The position numbers and the translations under genes are program-made. From Pedobacter sp. W3I1 (GTDB lineage: Bacteria; Bacteroidota; Bacteroidia; Sphingobacteriales; Sphingobacteriaceae): a stretch of 64,000 nucleotides of DNA. Under the pieces are notes generated by a model. That model was given only the letters and a program-made list of their open reading frames with translations, ran no database searches and was not told the DNA's origin. The stretch is from NCBI RefSeq assembly GCF_030816015.1, contig NZ_JAUSXN010000001.1, positions 2,294,001-2,358,000 of the forward strand, read 5' to 3'. Positions 44,410 to 53,942 of the stretch are shown piece after piece (the first letter of the stretch is position 1; each line of letters opens with the position of its first letter).

Positions 44410-44970
44410 ATGAAAAAATATATCTATTCTTCGTTGATAATTTTGCTTTTTAGCATCGGTCAAGCATCTGCACAAAAGAATTTAATTAGCAATGGTGGCT
44501 TTGAAGATGGTTTAAATAGCTGGGGCGCTGGAAATGCCAAGGTTAGTACGGTAATCCGGAAATCTGGTGAAGCCAGTTTGGCATTGGTTTCTTATGTAAA
44601 AGGAAAATGGGAGGGAATTGATCAAAAGGTTAAACTTCCAAAAAAATCAAAAGCCATTGTAGTTTCTGGCTTTTATAAAATGGATGAGGTAGAACAGGGT
44701 GCAAATGCCTGGAATACAGCTGTAATAGTTTTAGAATTTACTGATGGAGATAAGAAGTTAGGTGAAGGAATTCCATTAGTCGAAAAATTAGGAACGGAAG
44801 ATTGGTCTGCTTTTAAGAAAAGCTTAAGAGTGCCTGATGGAGCAACAGGTTTTAGAATTATGATTGCACTAAGCGAGGCTTCGGGAACTTTTTTTGTTGA
44901 TGATTTAAATGCAAAGGTAATTTCAATTGAAGATTTTGAAAAAGAAACCGCGGTTTTAAAAACCAATTAA
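44410..44970 (+). CDS. secreted carbohydrate-binding-module-like protein
   Basis: 186 residues: a signal peptide of about 22 residues (ASAQ) and one beta-sandwich domain starting NLISNGGFEDGLNSWGAGNAKVS, the CBM4/9-type opening, and ending FFVDDLNAKVIS. No catalytic domain is attached. It likely binds the polysaccharide or oligosaccharides in the periplasm or outside the cell. It is tightly spaced within the GH operon (2 bp after GH3). Confidence 0.8.
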   Translation: MKKYIYSSLIILLFSIGQASAQKNLISNGGFEDGLNSWGAGNAKVSTVIRKSGEASLALVSYVKGKWEGIDQKVKLPKKSKAIVVSGFYKMDEVEQGANAWNTAVIVLEFTDGDKKLGEGIPLVEKLGTEDWSAFKKSLRVPDGATGFRIMIALSEASGTFFVDDLNAKVISIEDFEKETAVLKTN

Positions 44971-44972
44971 CG

Positions 44973-45152
44973 ATGGACTTTAAAAAAATCTTCTTCGGGA
45001 TTACAATATGTTCTATTGCATTCTTTTCTTGCAAGAAAAGCACAGAGATTATTGAGCCCATAGCTCCGCCTGTAACGCCGGTTGTAATGATGGCTTTGTG
45101 CTTTTCGCCGATAAAATGCCCTCAATGTATCAAATTAAATAGTTATTTATGA
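44973..45152 (+). CDS. 59-residue lipoprotein, probably truncated
   Basis: ATG 44973 opens a clear lipoprotein signal (MDFKKIFFGITICSIAFFSC, lipidated Cys20), then a Pro-rich linker EIIEPIAPPVTPV typical of the stalk before a catalytic or binding domain. After about codon 37 the sequence changes character and stops at TGA 45150-45152, overlapping the next ATG (ATGA). A second frame over the last 60 bases is also protein-like (NDGFVLFADKMPSM), hinting at a frameshift and deletion. It may now be a small lipoprotein or a dead relic of a surface protein. Confidence 0.6.
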   Translation: MDFKKIFFGITICSIAFFSCKKSTEIIEPIAPPVTPVVMMALCFSPIKCPQCIKLNSYL

Positions 45153-46123
45153 AAAGAGTTATTTTGTTGCTCCTGTGCTCCTGTTTTTGTAGACTCGGCT
45201 TCGCCCAAAATATCAATTGGGTTAATCGCAACGGTGCGTTAAAAGTTGTTGGAGGAAAGATTTTAAACAGTAACAATGTCGAGCCTCAGCTCCGTGGTCT
45301 AAGTCTGTCATGGAGCGTCTGGGGAGGAAGAAAATACTACAATGCAGATGTCGTGAACTGGCTTCAGTCTGATTTTAATATCAGCCTGTTGCGTGCTTCC
45401 ATGGCGGTTCAGCCAGATAGTGGTTATTTGCAAAACCCGGTTGAGCAAGAAAAACTGATTACCAAAACCATTGATGCTGCGGTTAAAAAAGGTTTGTATG
45501 TGCTAATCGATTGGCATGATCACCATGCGAATGAGCATCTGGAGCAGTCAAAAATGTTCTTCGCCAAAATGGCCAAAAAATATGTGGGTAAACCGAATAT
45601 TATTTATGAAATATTTAATGAACCCGAAAAAATAGAATGGCAAACGGTTAAGGATTATGCTGTAGAAGTGATTAAGGAAATTAGGAAGTATGATCCTGAA
45701 AATATAATTATCGTAGGAAGTTCGCACTGGGATCAGGATATTGATATAGTTGCAAAAGATCCAATTAAGGGTTTTCGCAACATTGCATACTCTTTTCATT
45801 TTTACGCCTCAGACCCATTTCATCAGGACCTTTTAATGAAACGGGCCGATGAGGCAATTTCTGCTGGTCTGCCCATTTTTGTAACCGAATGGGGTGTTGG
45901 TGAAGCTAGCGGCGATGGAAAATTTGATGTTGAAAAAACGGAGAAGTGGTTTGCTTGGATGGAAAAAAACAAACTGAGCTGGGCAAACTGGAACATTACC
46001 GATAAAAAGGAGACCACGGCAATATTAGCGCCTGGAGCATCTCCAACAGGAAAATGGAAACTCAACATGCTTACACCTGCAGGTGTCTACATTAGAACTC
46101 AACTTAAAAAATTTAATAAATAA
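45149..46123 (+). CDS. GH5 endoglucanase (cellulase-like)
   Basis: 324 residues. The signal peptide ends about residue 19 (GFAQ). GH5 motifs: RGLSLSWSVWGGRKYY, LIDWHDHHA, acid/base Glu158 in YEIFNEPE, the active-site His in SFHFYA, and nucleophile Glu247 in FVTEWGVGEAS. This pattern is cellulase-like (GH5_2) rather than mannanase-like, so it likely cuts beta-1,4-glucosyl links in glucomannan. Its ATG overlaps the preceding lipoprotein stop, so translation may be coupled. Confidence 0.9.
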   Translation: MKRVILLLLCSCFCRLGFAQNINWVNRNGALKVVGGKILNSNNVEPQLRGLSLSWSVWGGRKYYNADVVNWLQSDFNISLLRASMAVQPDSGYLQNPVEQEKLITKTIDAAVKKGLYVLIDWHDHHANEHLEQSKMFFAKMAKKYVGKPNIIYEIFNEPEKIEWQTVKDYAVEVIKEIRKYDPENIIIVGSSHWDQDIDIVAKDPIKGFRNIAYSFHFYASDPFHQDLLMKRADEAISAGLPIFVTEWGVGEASGDGKFDVEKTEKWFAWMEKNKLSWANWNITDKKETTAILAPGASPTGKWKLNMLTPAGVYIRTQLKKFNK

Positions 46124-46134
46124 TCACTCAGTTT

Positions 46135-47367
46135 ATGAAGCTTAGATTTCTCTTGCTAATTACAATATTTACATGTTCGTTAGCTTTCGGACAAGGAAAT
46201 AATTACGTTCAGAATTACGACAAATTCGACGGCTTATTATTAACACCACCTATGGGCTGGAACAGCTGGAACAGATTTGCCTGTAATGTAGATGAAAAAT
46301 TAGTTAAAGAAACGGCTGATGCCATGATCAGTTCGGGCATGAAACAAGCCGGCTATACTTACATTAATATCGATGATTGTTGGCATGGAGATCGTGATAG
46401 TTTGGGCTTTATCCATCCAGATCCGAAAAGATTTCCCTCAGGAATGAAAGCCCTGGCTGATTACATCCATGGAAAAGGCTTAAAATTAGGTTTATATTCT
46501 GATGCGGGCTCTCAAACTTGTGGCGGTAGACCAGGAAGCAGAGGTTACGAATTTCAAGATGCATTAACCTATGCAAGTTGGGGAATTGATTACTTAAAAT
46601 ACGACTGGTGCAACACCGACGGGTTGAAAGCTGAAGGCGCTTATAAAACAATAACGGCAGCATTACGCAAAGCAGGCCGGCCAATGGTTTTAAGTATTTG
46701 CGAATGGGGAACGGATAAACCTTGGGTTTGGGGACCAGCGGTTGGGCATTTGTGGCGCACCAGCGGAGATATTTTTAACTGTTTTGATTGCGTTGAAGAT
46801 CATGGAACATGGAAATCGTGGGGTGTAATGCAGATTTTGGATAAGCAAGATGGCTTGCGTCAATATGCGGGCCCCGGCCATTGGAATGATCCGGATATGT
46901 TAGAGATAGGAAATGGAAAACTAACACCAGGCGAAGATAGAGCACATTTTGCCATGTGGGCCATGTTAGCTGCACCCTTAATTGCTGGAAATGATTTGCG
47001 GAACATGAACCAGGAAACAATAGAAGTTTTAACGAACAAAAATATTATTGCAATCAATCAGGATGTTTTGGGGATTCAAGGCTTTAAGTATTCAAAATTA
47101 AATGGGTTTGAAATTTGGTTTAAGCCTTTAAATAAAGGAAATTGGGCGGTTTCGTTTTTAAATCGCTCTGCAGAAACTAAAAAGATTGATTTTAATTGGC
47201 AGGCTGAAAAAGTTAAGGATGAAGTTTTTCATAAGGAATTAAATGCAGGTGCTATTGTGTATAAAATTAAAAATGCCTGGACGGGAAAATCGGCTGGAAC
47301 AACAAAAAGCAGTTTAAAAACAGAAATTCCATCTCATGATGTTTTAACTTTGATTTTGGAAAAGTAA
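46135..47367 (+). CDS. GH27 alpha-galactosidase
   Basis: 410 residues. Signal peptide is 1-19 (AFGQ). The GH27 barrel has LTPPMGWNSWNRFAC, YINIDDCWHGDRD, nucleophile Asp157 in YLKYDWCNTDG, probable acid/base Asp212 in RTSGDI, and GHWNDPDMLEIGNG. An all-beta C-terminal domain follows from about residue 310. It strips alpha-1,6-galactose side chains so that mannanases can reach the backbone. Last gene of the first mannan operon; a symmetric inverted repeat follows. Confidence 0.94.
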   Translation: MKLRFLLLITIFTCSLAFGQGNNYVQNYDKFDGLLLTPPMGWNSWNRFACNVDEKLVKETADAMISSGMKQAGYTYINIDDCWHGDRDSLGFIHPDPKRFPSGMKALADYIHGKGLKLGLYSDAGSQTCGGRPGSRGYEFQDALTYASWGIDYLKYDWCNTDGLKAEGAYKTITAALRKAGRPMVLSICEWGTDKPWVWGPAVGHLWRTSGDIFNCFDCVEDHGTWKSWGVMQILDKQDGLRQYAGPGHWNDPDMLEIGNGKLTPGEDRAHFAMWAMLAAPLIAGNDLRNMNQETIEVLTNKNIIAINQDVLGIQGFKYSKLNGFEIWFKPLNKGNWAVSFLNRSAETKKIDFNWQAEKVKDEVFHKELNAGAIVYKIKNAWTGKSAGTTKSSLKTEIPSHDVLTLILEK

Positions 47368-47377
47368 GTTAATCCTG

Positions 47378-47413
47378 ATTTTTTTCGGTTGGTGAGACAC
47401 CAACTGAAAAAAT
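47378..47413. other. symmetric inverted repeat between convergent genes
   Basis: Core arms GGTTGGTG and CACCAACT with a 3-bp centre are flanked by a T run on the left and an A run on the right, extending the stem by A-T pairs. The T run precedes rather than follows the core on both strands, so it is not a textbook terminator, but it sits where GH27 and the AraC gene converge. Confidence 0.5.
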
Positions 47414-47516
47414 AATAAAGAAAAATTTTTAGGACTAACGGTTGCTCTTTCACCGCCCGAAACTCTTAAACTCAGGAGGTTTCAAGTTTATTTTATAATT
47501 AATCTTCTTCAAAAAA

Positions 47517-48392
47517 CTAAATAAATACCCTCGTCCCGGAGAAATTTTCTCTAAACTCTTTAGGCGTACAGTGTTTCTTTTTCTTAAACAAACGGTTAAA
47601 GTTGGAAATGTTATTAAAACCGCACTTATAAGAAATTTCAGAAACTGAATGCGTTGTTTCAATAAGCATCCGCGTAGCGTGGCCCAAACGGATTTCATTT
47701 AAACTATCTATAAATGTATTTCCTGTCCGTTTTTTAATAAACCGGCTAAAGGAAACTTCTGTCATGCTTACCAGTTTCGATAAATCTTTTAGGGTAATTT
47801 GCTTATTAAAGTTTGCGTTCATAAACTCGAAAGCCTTATCAATTCTTCTGCTGTTGTAGTTTAAAACTTGGTCGTTATTAAAAGTAGCATCAGATAAAAC
47901 CCGCATACTTTTTGATGAGGATAAATCATGTAAAATGCTCATTAATTCCAGAACAGAATCAAATCCCTGAAGCTGGTTAATATCCAATATGCGTTGATAA
48001 ACCTTTTCGATCGTTTCTCTCGGGAATAAGATTCCCCGAACTGAACGCTCGAACATTTTGCGAATAAAACTGAGCTGATTTCTGCGCAACATTTTATCAT
48101 CAAAAAGATCTTTATGCCATTGAATAGTAACCTCGGTAATTTCCTCACTTTTGCAGTTATGGGTTGTCCAAACATGAGATAAATTCGGGCCAACCAACAC
48201 CAGTTCCATGTCTGTAATTTCTTCAATATTATCGCCTACAATTCGCTTTGCACCCGGAGCGTTTAAAATTAAATTAAGTTCAAACTCTTCGTGAAAATGT
48301 AGCGGGAAATCGAAGTCTTGTTTTACCCTTGAAAAAATAGTGAAACAATCGTTTTGTGTGAGTGGCGTAATTTCTTTAATGATGTTATTCAT
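47517..48392 (-). CDS. AraC family regulator of the mannan locus
   Basis: 291 residues. The N-terminal cupin sensor has FDFPLHFHEEFELNLILNAPG (sugar-binding type) and VLVGPNLSHVW. The C-terminal HTH pair has ITLKDLSKLVSMTEVSFSRFIKKRTG and HSVSEISYKCGFNNISNFNRLFKKKKHCTPKEFRENF. It is divergent from the GH26 operon and convergent with GH27, so it most likely senses a manno-oligosaccharide and activates both mannan operons. It is the only regulator in the mannan region; no hybrid two-component or SusR-like gene is present. Confidence 0.92.
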   Translation of the reverse strand: MNNIIKEITPLTQNDCFTIFSRVKQDFDFPLHFHEEFELNLILNAPGAKRIVGDNIEEITDMELVLVGPNLSHVWTTHNCKSEEITEVTIQWHKDLFDDKMLRRNQLSFIRKMFERSVRGILFPRETIEKVYQRILDINQLQGFDSVLELMSILHDLSSSKSMRVLSDATFNNDQVLNYNSRRIDKAFEFMNANFNKQITLKDLSKLVSMTEVSFSRFIKKRTGNTFIDSLNEIRLGHATRMLIETTHSVSEISYKCGFNNISNFNRLFKKKKHCTPKEFRENFSGTRVFI

Positions 48393-48434
48393 AACTTATA
48401 GGTTCAAAAAAAATATCTTTAAGATAAAAGAACA

Positions 48435-48462
48435 TTGATGCAATGTAACAAAAATATATTTG
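48435..48462 (+). promoter_or_regulatory. promoter of the GH26 operon
   Basis: TTG (48435-48437) and TATATTTG (48455-48462) spaced by 17 bp fit the Bacteroidota -33/-7 pattern. The -33 region overlaps a small palindrome CATTG-atg-CAATG, a possible regulator site. The remaining bases to 48607 show no gene. Confidence 0.5.
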
Positions 48463-48607
48463 TTTATTAATAATATAAGGAGTTAATAAGGTTTAAATTA
48501 TGTTTATAATATACTAATTGGTTAAAATAGTATTATTTTAAATTCAATTGATGGCCTATTTTAGATTATTATTAGATGAACAGAAATACTAGCCAAACTA
48601 TATCAGA

Positions 48608-49729
48608 ATGATTAAAAAAATACTACCATGTTTCTTGTTTTTTTGCTTACCATTCGTTACTGTTTTTGGTCAGTTAATTGATGGAAAGGCAAGCCTGCAA
48701 ACCAAGAATTTATATAAAAATTTAGCCAAATTATCAGGCGCAAAAGTGTTGTTTGGACATCAGGATGATTTGGCTTATGGTGTAGGTTGGAAATATCAAA
48801 ATGGTAGGAGCGATATCAAGGATTTAACGGGAGAATATCCTGCGGTCTTCGGTTGGGATATTTCGGGTTTAGAAACCAATCAAAAGGAAAATATTGATGG
48901 CGTTCCATTTGATAAAATGAAACAATACATTAAAAAAGCATACGATTTAGGTACAATAAATACATTAAGCTGGCACATGGATAATCCAATAAGTGGGAAA
49001 AATTCTTGGGACACTAGTTCAATAGCTGTTAAATCTATTCTTCCAAGTGGTTCAAAACACTTGCTGTATAAAAGCTGGCTGGATAAGTTTTCTGTATTTG
49101 TTAAATCATTAAGAGGTACTGACGGCAAGGCAATCCCAATTCTATTTAGGCCTTTTCATGAAAATGGCGGTGGTTGGTTTTGGTGGGGAGCAAAATCTTG
49201 TACCCCACAAGAATATAAGGCTTTATGGCAATTTACTATCAGTTATTTAAGAGATAAAAAGCAATTGCACAATTTGATTTATGTATTTAATCCCTGCGGC
49301 TTTAAAACTGAAGAACAATATTTAGAACGTTATCCAGGCAATAATTATGTTGATGTTTTAAGTTTCGATTACTATCAATACGGAGAAGTAGAGAAGGGCG
49401 AATCATTTGCGCAAGATGTTGCCAAAAACCTGGCTATTCAAAATAAAATAGCCCGAAGAAGTAAAAAAATAAGCGCACTTGCAGAAACAGGATATGTTGA
49501 AATTCCTGATGCAAACTGGTGGACAAACGTTTTTGCGAAGGCAATCCAAGAGAATAAACCATCTTATGTTCTGTTTTGGCGCAATGCCGGCTACCGGGAA
49601 AAGGAAAAGGATAATCATTATTATGCTCCATATCCCGGACAAATTTCCGCTCCAGATTTCCTGGAATTTATAAAGGGTAATAATATTCTTCTTCAAAAGG
49701 GATTGAAAAAATATTCGGTTTATAATTAG
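48608..49729 (+). CDS. GH26 beta-mannanase (copy 1)
   Basis: 373 residues. Signal peptide is about 1-21. GH26 motifs: KVLFGHQDDLAYG at the start of the barrel, SWHMDNP, the acid/base Glu185 in LFRPFHENGGGWFWWG, and nucleophile Glu293 in ALAETGY. WRNAGY and YAPYPGQ near the end are also typical. It releases mannobiose or short manno-oligosaccharides. It is the first gene of the divergent operon and 6 bp from a second GH26, so the pair may differ in endo versus mannobiose-producing action. Confidence 0.93.
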   Translation: MIKKILPCFLFFCLPFVTVFGQLIDGKASLQTKNLYKNLAKLSGAKVLFGHQDDLAYGVGWKYQNGRSDIKDLTGEYPAVFGWDISGLETNQKENIDGVPFDKMKQYIKKAYDLGTINTLSWHMDNPISGKNSWDTSSIAVKSILPSGSKHLLYKSWLDKFSVFVKSLRGTDGKAIPILFRPFHENGGGWFWWGAKSCTPQEYKALWQFTISYLRDKKQLHNLIYVFNPCGFKTEEQYLERYPGNNYVDVLSFDYYQYGEVEKGESFAQDVAKNLAIQNKIARRSKKISALAETGYVEIPDANWWTNVFAKAIQENKPSYVLFWRNAGYREKEKDNHYYAPYPGQISAPDFLEFIKGNNILLQKGLKKYSVYN

Positions 49730-49735
49730 AAAAGC

Positions 49736-50881
49736 ATGAAAAAATATCTTCCTTTATTGCTTTTCTTATTTCTTGCCATGTTGGGGTTTTCTTATGGACA
49801 AAAACCTGTATTAGAAAACAACATGGTTGATGCCAAGGCAACAACAGAGACAAAAGCCCTGTTTTATAATTTAAAAAACTTGGCTGGAAAAGGAGTGCTT
49901 TTTGGTCAGCAGGATGCTTTAATGTATGGGGTTGGTTGGCAAGGAGAATATGATAAGAGCGATGTTAAGAGTATAACAGGTTCTCATCCGGCATTATTCG
50001 GGTGTGATTTGGAATCCATTGCAAAAGACGATTCAGATCTTCAAAGCGCCGAAAAACTTAAAAGTTATTGTTTACAGGCTTACAAAATGGGTGGAATAAA
50101 TACATTGAGCTGGCATGTTCAAAATTTTGTGACTGGAAAGAATTTTTACGATACCACAAAATGTGTTTCCTCTATTCTGCCCGGCGGCGAAAAACACAAG
50201 GAATTTACCAAATCTTTAGATAAAATTGCCTCGCTAATCAAATCTCTAAAAACCGGTAAAGGAATCGCTATTCCGGTTATTTTTCGTCCATTTCATGAGA
50301 ATACGGGCAATTGGTTTTGGTGGGGAAAGCCTTTCTGTACTGCACATCAGTATAAAGCTCTATGGCAGTTTACGGTTAAATATCTTCGAGATAAAAAGCA
50401 ACTACATAATCTAATTTACGCTTACTCTCCAGATCGAATCTCTGGAAATTTTGATAACTACATGGAACGCTACCCTGGCGATGACTTTGTTGATGTTCTA
50501 GGTTTCGATAACTATTATGAATTTAAAGATCTGAATGATGAACGATCAATTGATATAGCCGTTAAATCGATTGGACAAATTTGCACTTACGCAATCTCAA
50601 AAAACAAAATTGCGGCATTAACAGAAACAGGTCAGGAGAAACTCGTTCAGCCAAAATGGTTTACAACGGTTTTTAACAAAATAATGAACGATGCTGAAGC
50701 TTCAAAAATCTCTTATTTAATGGTTTGGCGAAATGCTCATACGGGTCATTTTTATGCACCATATCCTGGTCATTCGAGTGAAATCGATTTTAAAGAATTT
50801 TATAATAACCCAAAAACACTTTTTCTTAAAAATATAGGGAATATGTACGACACAAAAAAATCAATAATATTACCTAACTAA
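49736..50881 (+). CDS. GH26 beta-mannanase (copy 2)
   Basis: 381 residues, paralogous to the preceding gene. Signal peptide is about 1-21 (SYGQ). GVLFGQQDALMYGVGW, the acid/base Glu188 in IFRPFHENTGNWFWWG and nucleophile Glu297 in ALTETGQ are conserved. It has GQQDA where copy 1 has GHQDD, so a subsite residue differs. In the Bacteroides fragilis mannan pathway one GH26 makes mannobiose for the epimerase/phosphorylase route, and one of these two probably has that job. Confidence 0.93.
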   Translation: MKKYLPLLLFLFLAMLGFSYGQKPVLENNMVDAKATTETKALFYNLKNLAGKGVLFGQQDALMYGVGWQGEYDKSDVKSITGSHPALFGCDLESIAKDDSDLQSAEKLKSYCLQAYKMGGINTLSWHVQNFVTGKNFYDTTKCVSSILPGGEKHKEFTKSLDKIASLIKSLKTGKGIAIPVIFRPFHENTGNWFWWGKPFCTAHQYKALWQFTVKYLRDKKQLHNLIYAYSPDRISGNFDNYMERYPGDDFVDVLGFDNYYEFKDLNDERSIDIAVKSIGQICTYAISKNKIAALTETGQEKLVQPKWFTTVFNKIMNDAEASKISYLMVWRNAHTGHFYAPYPGHSSEIDFKEFYNNPKTLFLKNIGNMYDTKKSIILPN

Positions 50882-50906
50882 ATATTTTACAGGATAATAA
50901 CCAAAT

Positions 50907-52733
50907 ATGAAATTACAATTAATAGACGTTTTAATCATCATCCTCTACCTTGCTACAATGATTTTCATTGGCTTTTGGTATCGAAAAAAAGCCAAGCAGA
51001 ATAAGGAAAGTTATATGATGGGTGGGAAATCTCTTCCTTGGTATAAGCTTGGGCTGAGTGATGCATCAGATATGTTCGATATCAGCGGAACGATGTGGAT
51101 GGTTGCTTTGTGCTTTGTGTACGGCTTAAAAAGCATTTGGATTCCTTGGCTTTGGCCAGTATTCAATCAGGTTTTTATGATGATGTTTCTAAGCAAGTGG
51201 TTGCGTAGAAGTAATGCTAATACAGGTGCAGAATGGTTGCAAACAAGATTTGGAACCATCGGGAAAGGTGTAAAAGGTTCTCATGTTGTGGTAATTGCAT
51301 TTGCATTAATTAGTTGTTTTGGATTTTTAGCTTATGGTTTTATCGGTTTGGGAAAATTCATGGAAATTTTTATCCCATGGGATTTTGTAAAAGCTTACGT
51401 GCCCTTTGATGTCCCTGCCAAATACGTCCCGCATTTCTATGGAATTGTATTTACATTATTTGCCATGTTTTATTCCATTTTAGGAGGGATGCACAGTATT
51501 GTTCTCGGGGATATGATTAAATATGCCTTTATGACCATTGGTTGTGTTGCAATTGCAGTTATTGCCATGAATCATCTTCATGGCCATACTTTAAATGTTC
51601 CAAAAGGTTGGGATGATCCCTTCTTCAGCTGGAAATTAGATTTGGATTGGAGTAAAATTGCGGCCGATGCCAATAAAAAAATAGCAGATGATGGTTTCAG
51701 TCTGTTCGGGATTTTCTTTGGAATGATGTTGTTGAAAGGTGTTTTTGCATCACTGGCTGGCCCAGCTCCAAACTATGATATGCAAAAGGTTTTAAGTACC
51801 AGAAGTCCAAAGGATGCAAGTAAAATGACTGGCTTTGTCAGTATCATTTTATTGCCAATCCGTTATTCTATGGTGATCGGTTTAACTGTATTGGCACTAT
51901 TATATTACAACCAGATTTATTTAAAAGGCCCCGATGGTGTTACCGATTTCGAACGCATTTTACCTGCTACTATAAATAATTTTCTCCCCGTTGGGATCCT
52001 GGGAATTGTACTTACAGGTTTGCTTGGGGCATTTATGGGTACTTTTAGTGGTACGCTGAACGCAGCTCAAGCTTATATTGTAAACGATATTTATTTAAAA
52101 TACATCAACCCTTCAGCAAGCACGAAAAAGGTAATCAACATGAATTATATTGTCGGTGTTGTGGTGGTTGCAATTGGTGTAGTTTTAGGGTTTTTCGCCA
52201 ATAATGTAAATGATATTCTGCAGTGGATTGTTGGAGGCTTATACGGCGGTTATGTAGCTGCAAACTGCCTTAAATGGTATTGGTGGCGTTTTAATGCCAA
52301 TGGTTTTTTCTGGGGAATGGCCGTTGGTATCGGGGCTGCGTTGGCAATGCCTTATGTAACAAATGGATTACCGCTCTATTGGTGGCCGTTGTTATTTGCA
52401 CTTTCTATGATCGGTTGTGTCGTTGGTACTTACGCTGCCCCTCCAACTGAAGAAGCTACATTGAAATCGTTTTACAAAACGGTAAGGCCTTGGGGTTTTT
52501 GGAAACCGATCCATGCCTTGGTTGTAGCAGATGATCCAACTTTTCAGGCAAACAAAGGATTTAAGCTCGATATGTTTAATGTAGTGCTGGGAATCATCGC
52601 TCAGCTCTGCCTAACCATTTTACCAATGTATTTCATCTTGAGCATGCACACACCGCTTTTTATAACCATTGCCATTTTAGCAGTAATAGTATTTATTCTG
52701 AAAAGAACATGGTGGGATAAATTAGAAGATTAA
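50907..52733 (+). CDS. sodium:solute symporter (SSS) family transporter
   Basis: 608 residues with about 13-14 hydrophobic helices and the SSS start YRKKAKQNKESYMMGGKSLPWYKLGLSDASDMFDISG. Later helices include GILGIVLTGLLGAFMGTFSGTLNAAQAYIVNDIYLKYINP, the conserved region around the sodium sites. Placed between mannanases and the cytoplasmic phosphorylase, it should carry mannobiose or mannosyl-glucose-type disaccharides across the inner membrane. It is longer than many SSS proteins because of C-terminal helices. Confidence 0.9.
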   Translation: MKLQLIDVLIIILYLATMIFIGFWYRKKAKQNKESYMMGGKSLPWYKLGLSDASDMFDISGTMWMVALCFVYGLKSIWIPWLWPVFNQVFMMMFLSKWLRRSNANTGAEWLQTRFGTIGKGVKGSHVVVIAFALISCFGFLAYGFIGLGKFMEIFIPWDFVKAYVPFDVPAKYVPHFYGIVFTLFAMFYSILGGMHSIVLGDMIKYAFMTIGCVAIAVIAMNHLHGHTLNVPKGWDDPFFSWKLDLDWSKIAADANKKIADDGFSLFGIFFGMMLLKGVFASLAGPAPNYDMQKVLSTRSPKDASKMTGFVSIILLPIRYSMVIGLTVLALLYYNQIYLKGPDGVTDFERILPATINNFLPVGILGIVLTGLLGAFMGTFSGTLNAAQAYIVNDIYLKYINPSASTKKVINMNYIVGVVVVAIGVVLGFFANNVNDILQWIVGGLYGGYVAANCLKWYWWRFNANGFFWGMAVGIGAALAMPYVTNGLPLYWWPLLFALSMIGCVVGTYAAPPTEEATLKSFYKTVRPWGFWKPIHALVVADDPTFQANKGFKLDMFNVVLGIIAQLCLTILPMYFILSMHTPLFITIAILAVIVFILKRTWWDKLED

Positions 52734-52755
52734 AAAAAGATAATAAAATATTTTT

Positions 52756-53940
52756 ATGATAGATTTTGAAAAAAGAAGACAGCAATTAGAGGAAGCACAC
52801 CAAAATTTAGTTGCAATTAAAAATAAAAAAGCAGTTTTGGGAAATGGGATTTTCGACAGATATGAAAACCCTGTTTTAACTGCCGGTCATGCGCCATTAA
52901 ACTGGAAATATGATTTTAATCCACAAACGAACCCTTATTTGTTAGAGCGGATTGGTATCAATGCCACCTTTAACGCTGGTGCAATTAAGTTTAATAACAA
53001 ATATATTTTAGTTGTTAGGGTAGAGGGAACCGACCGAAAATCTTTTTTTGCTGTTGCCGAAAGCGACAACGGGGTTGATAACTTTACTTTTTGGAATGAG
53101 CCGGTAACCCTTCCGGAAACGAGCGAGCCTGACACCAATGTTTACGATATGCGTATTGTTTCCCATGAGGATGGCTGGATGTATGGTTTATTCTGCACAG
53201 AAAGAAAAGACCCAAATGCGCCTGCACACGATCAATCTATGGCTGTTGCGCAATGTGGAATTGTGCGTACAAAAGATTTAAAAACCTGGGAACGTTTGGC
53301 AGATTTAAAAACGCCATCGCCACAACAACGGAATGTGGTGCTGCATCCAGAATTTGTAGATGGAAAGTATGCTTTTTACACCCGTCCGCAGGATGGTTTT
53401 ATTGAAAGCGGAACCGGTGGTGGAATTGGATTTGGGTTAAGTGAATCCATCGAAAATGCAGTGATTGAAAAGGAGTTAATTGTTGATAATAAAAACTACC
53501 ATACCGTTTATGAGGCTAAAAACGGAATGGGGCCAGAACCGATTAAAACACCACATGGCTGGTTATTTTTAGCCCATGGTGTAAGAAATACCGCTGCCGG
53601 ACTACGTTATGTGCTATATATGTTTATGACAGATTTAAACGATTTAACGAAAGTAATTTATAAACCTGCTGGATATCTTTTAGCTCCAGAAGGAAAAGAA
53701 CGTATCGGAGACGTATCGAACGTAGTTTTTAGCAATGGGTGGATTTTAGATGAAGACGGAACGATGTTTATATATTATGCTTCTTCGGATACGAGAATGC
53801 ACGTTGCAACCAGCACATTAGATATTCTGGTAGATTATGTAATGAACACGCCTGCAGATGAATTGCGTTCTGCCGCCACGGTGAACAGAATTTTAACCAA
53901 TATTGAAAAGAACAAAGTGAGTTCAGTAATTTCGGAATAG
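52756..53940 (+). CDS. GH130 4-O-beta-mannosyl-glucose phosphorylase
   Basis: 394 residues, no signal peptide, so cytoplasmic. Five-bladed propeller features: [40 protein letters not shown], catalytic Asp in [28 protein letters not shown] and [21 protein letters not shown], the phosphate-site region. GH130 subfamily 1 splits mannosyl-beta-1,4-glucose with phosphate into mannose 1-phosphate and glucose. The epimerase encoded next makes that substrate from mannobiose, so function is well supported by context. Confidence 0.93.
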   Translation: MIDFEKRRQQLEEAHQNLVAIKNKKAVLGNGIFDRYENPVLTAGHAPLNWKYDFNPQTNPYLLERIGINATFNAGAIKFNNKYILVVRVEGTDRKSFFAVAESDNGVDNFTFWNEPVTLPETSEPDTNVYDMRIVSHEDGWMYGLFCTERKDPNAPAHDQSMAVAQCGIVRTKDLKTWERLADLKTPSPQQRNVVLHPEFVDGKYAFYTRPQDGFIESGTGGGIGFGLSESIENAVIEKELIVDNKNYHTVYEAKNGMGPEPIKTPHGWLFLAHGVRNTAAGLRYVLYMFMTDLNDLTKVIYKPAGYLLAPEGKERIGDVSNVVFSNGWILDEDGTMFIYYASSDTRMHVATSTLDILVDYVMNTPADELRSAATVNRILTNIEKNKVSSVISE

Positions 53941-53942
53941 GT

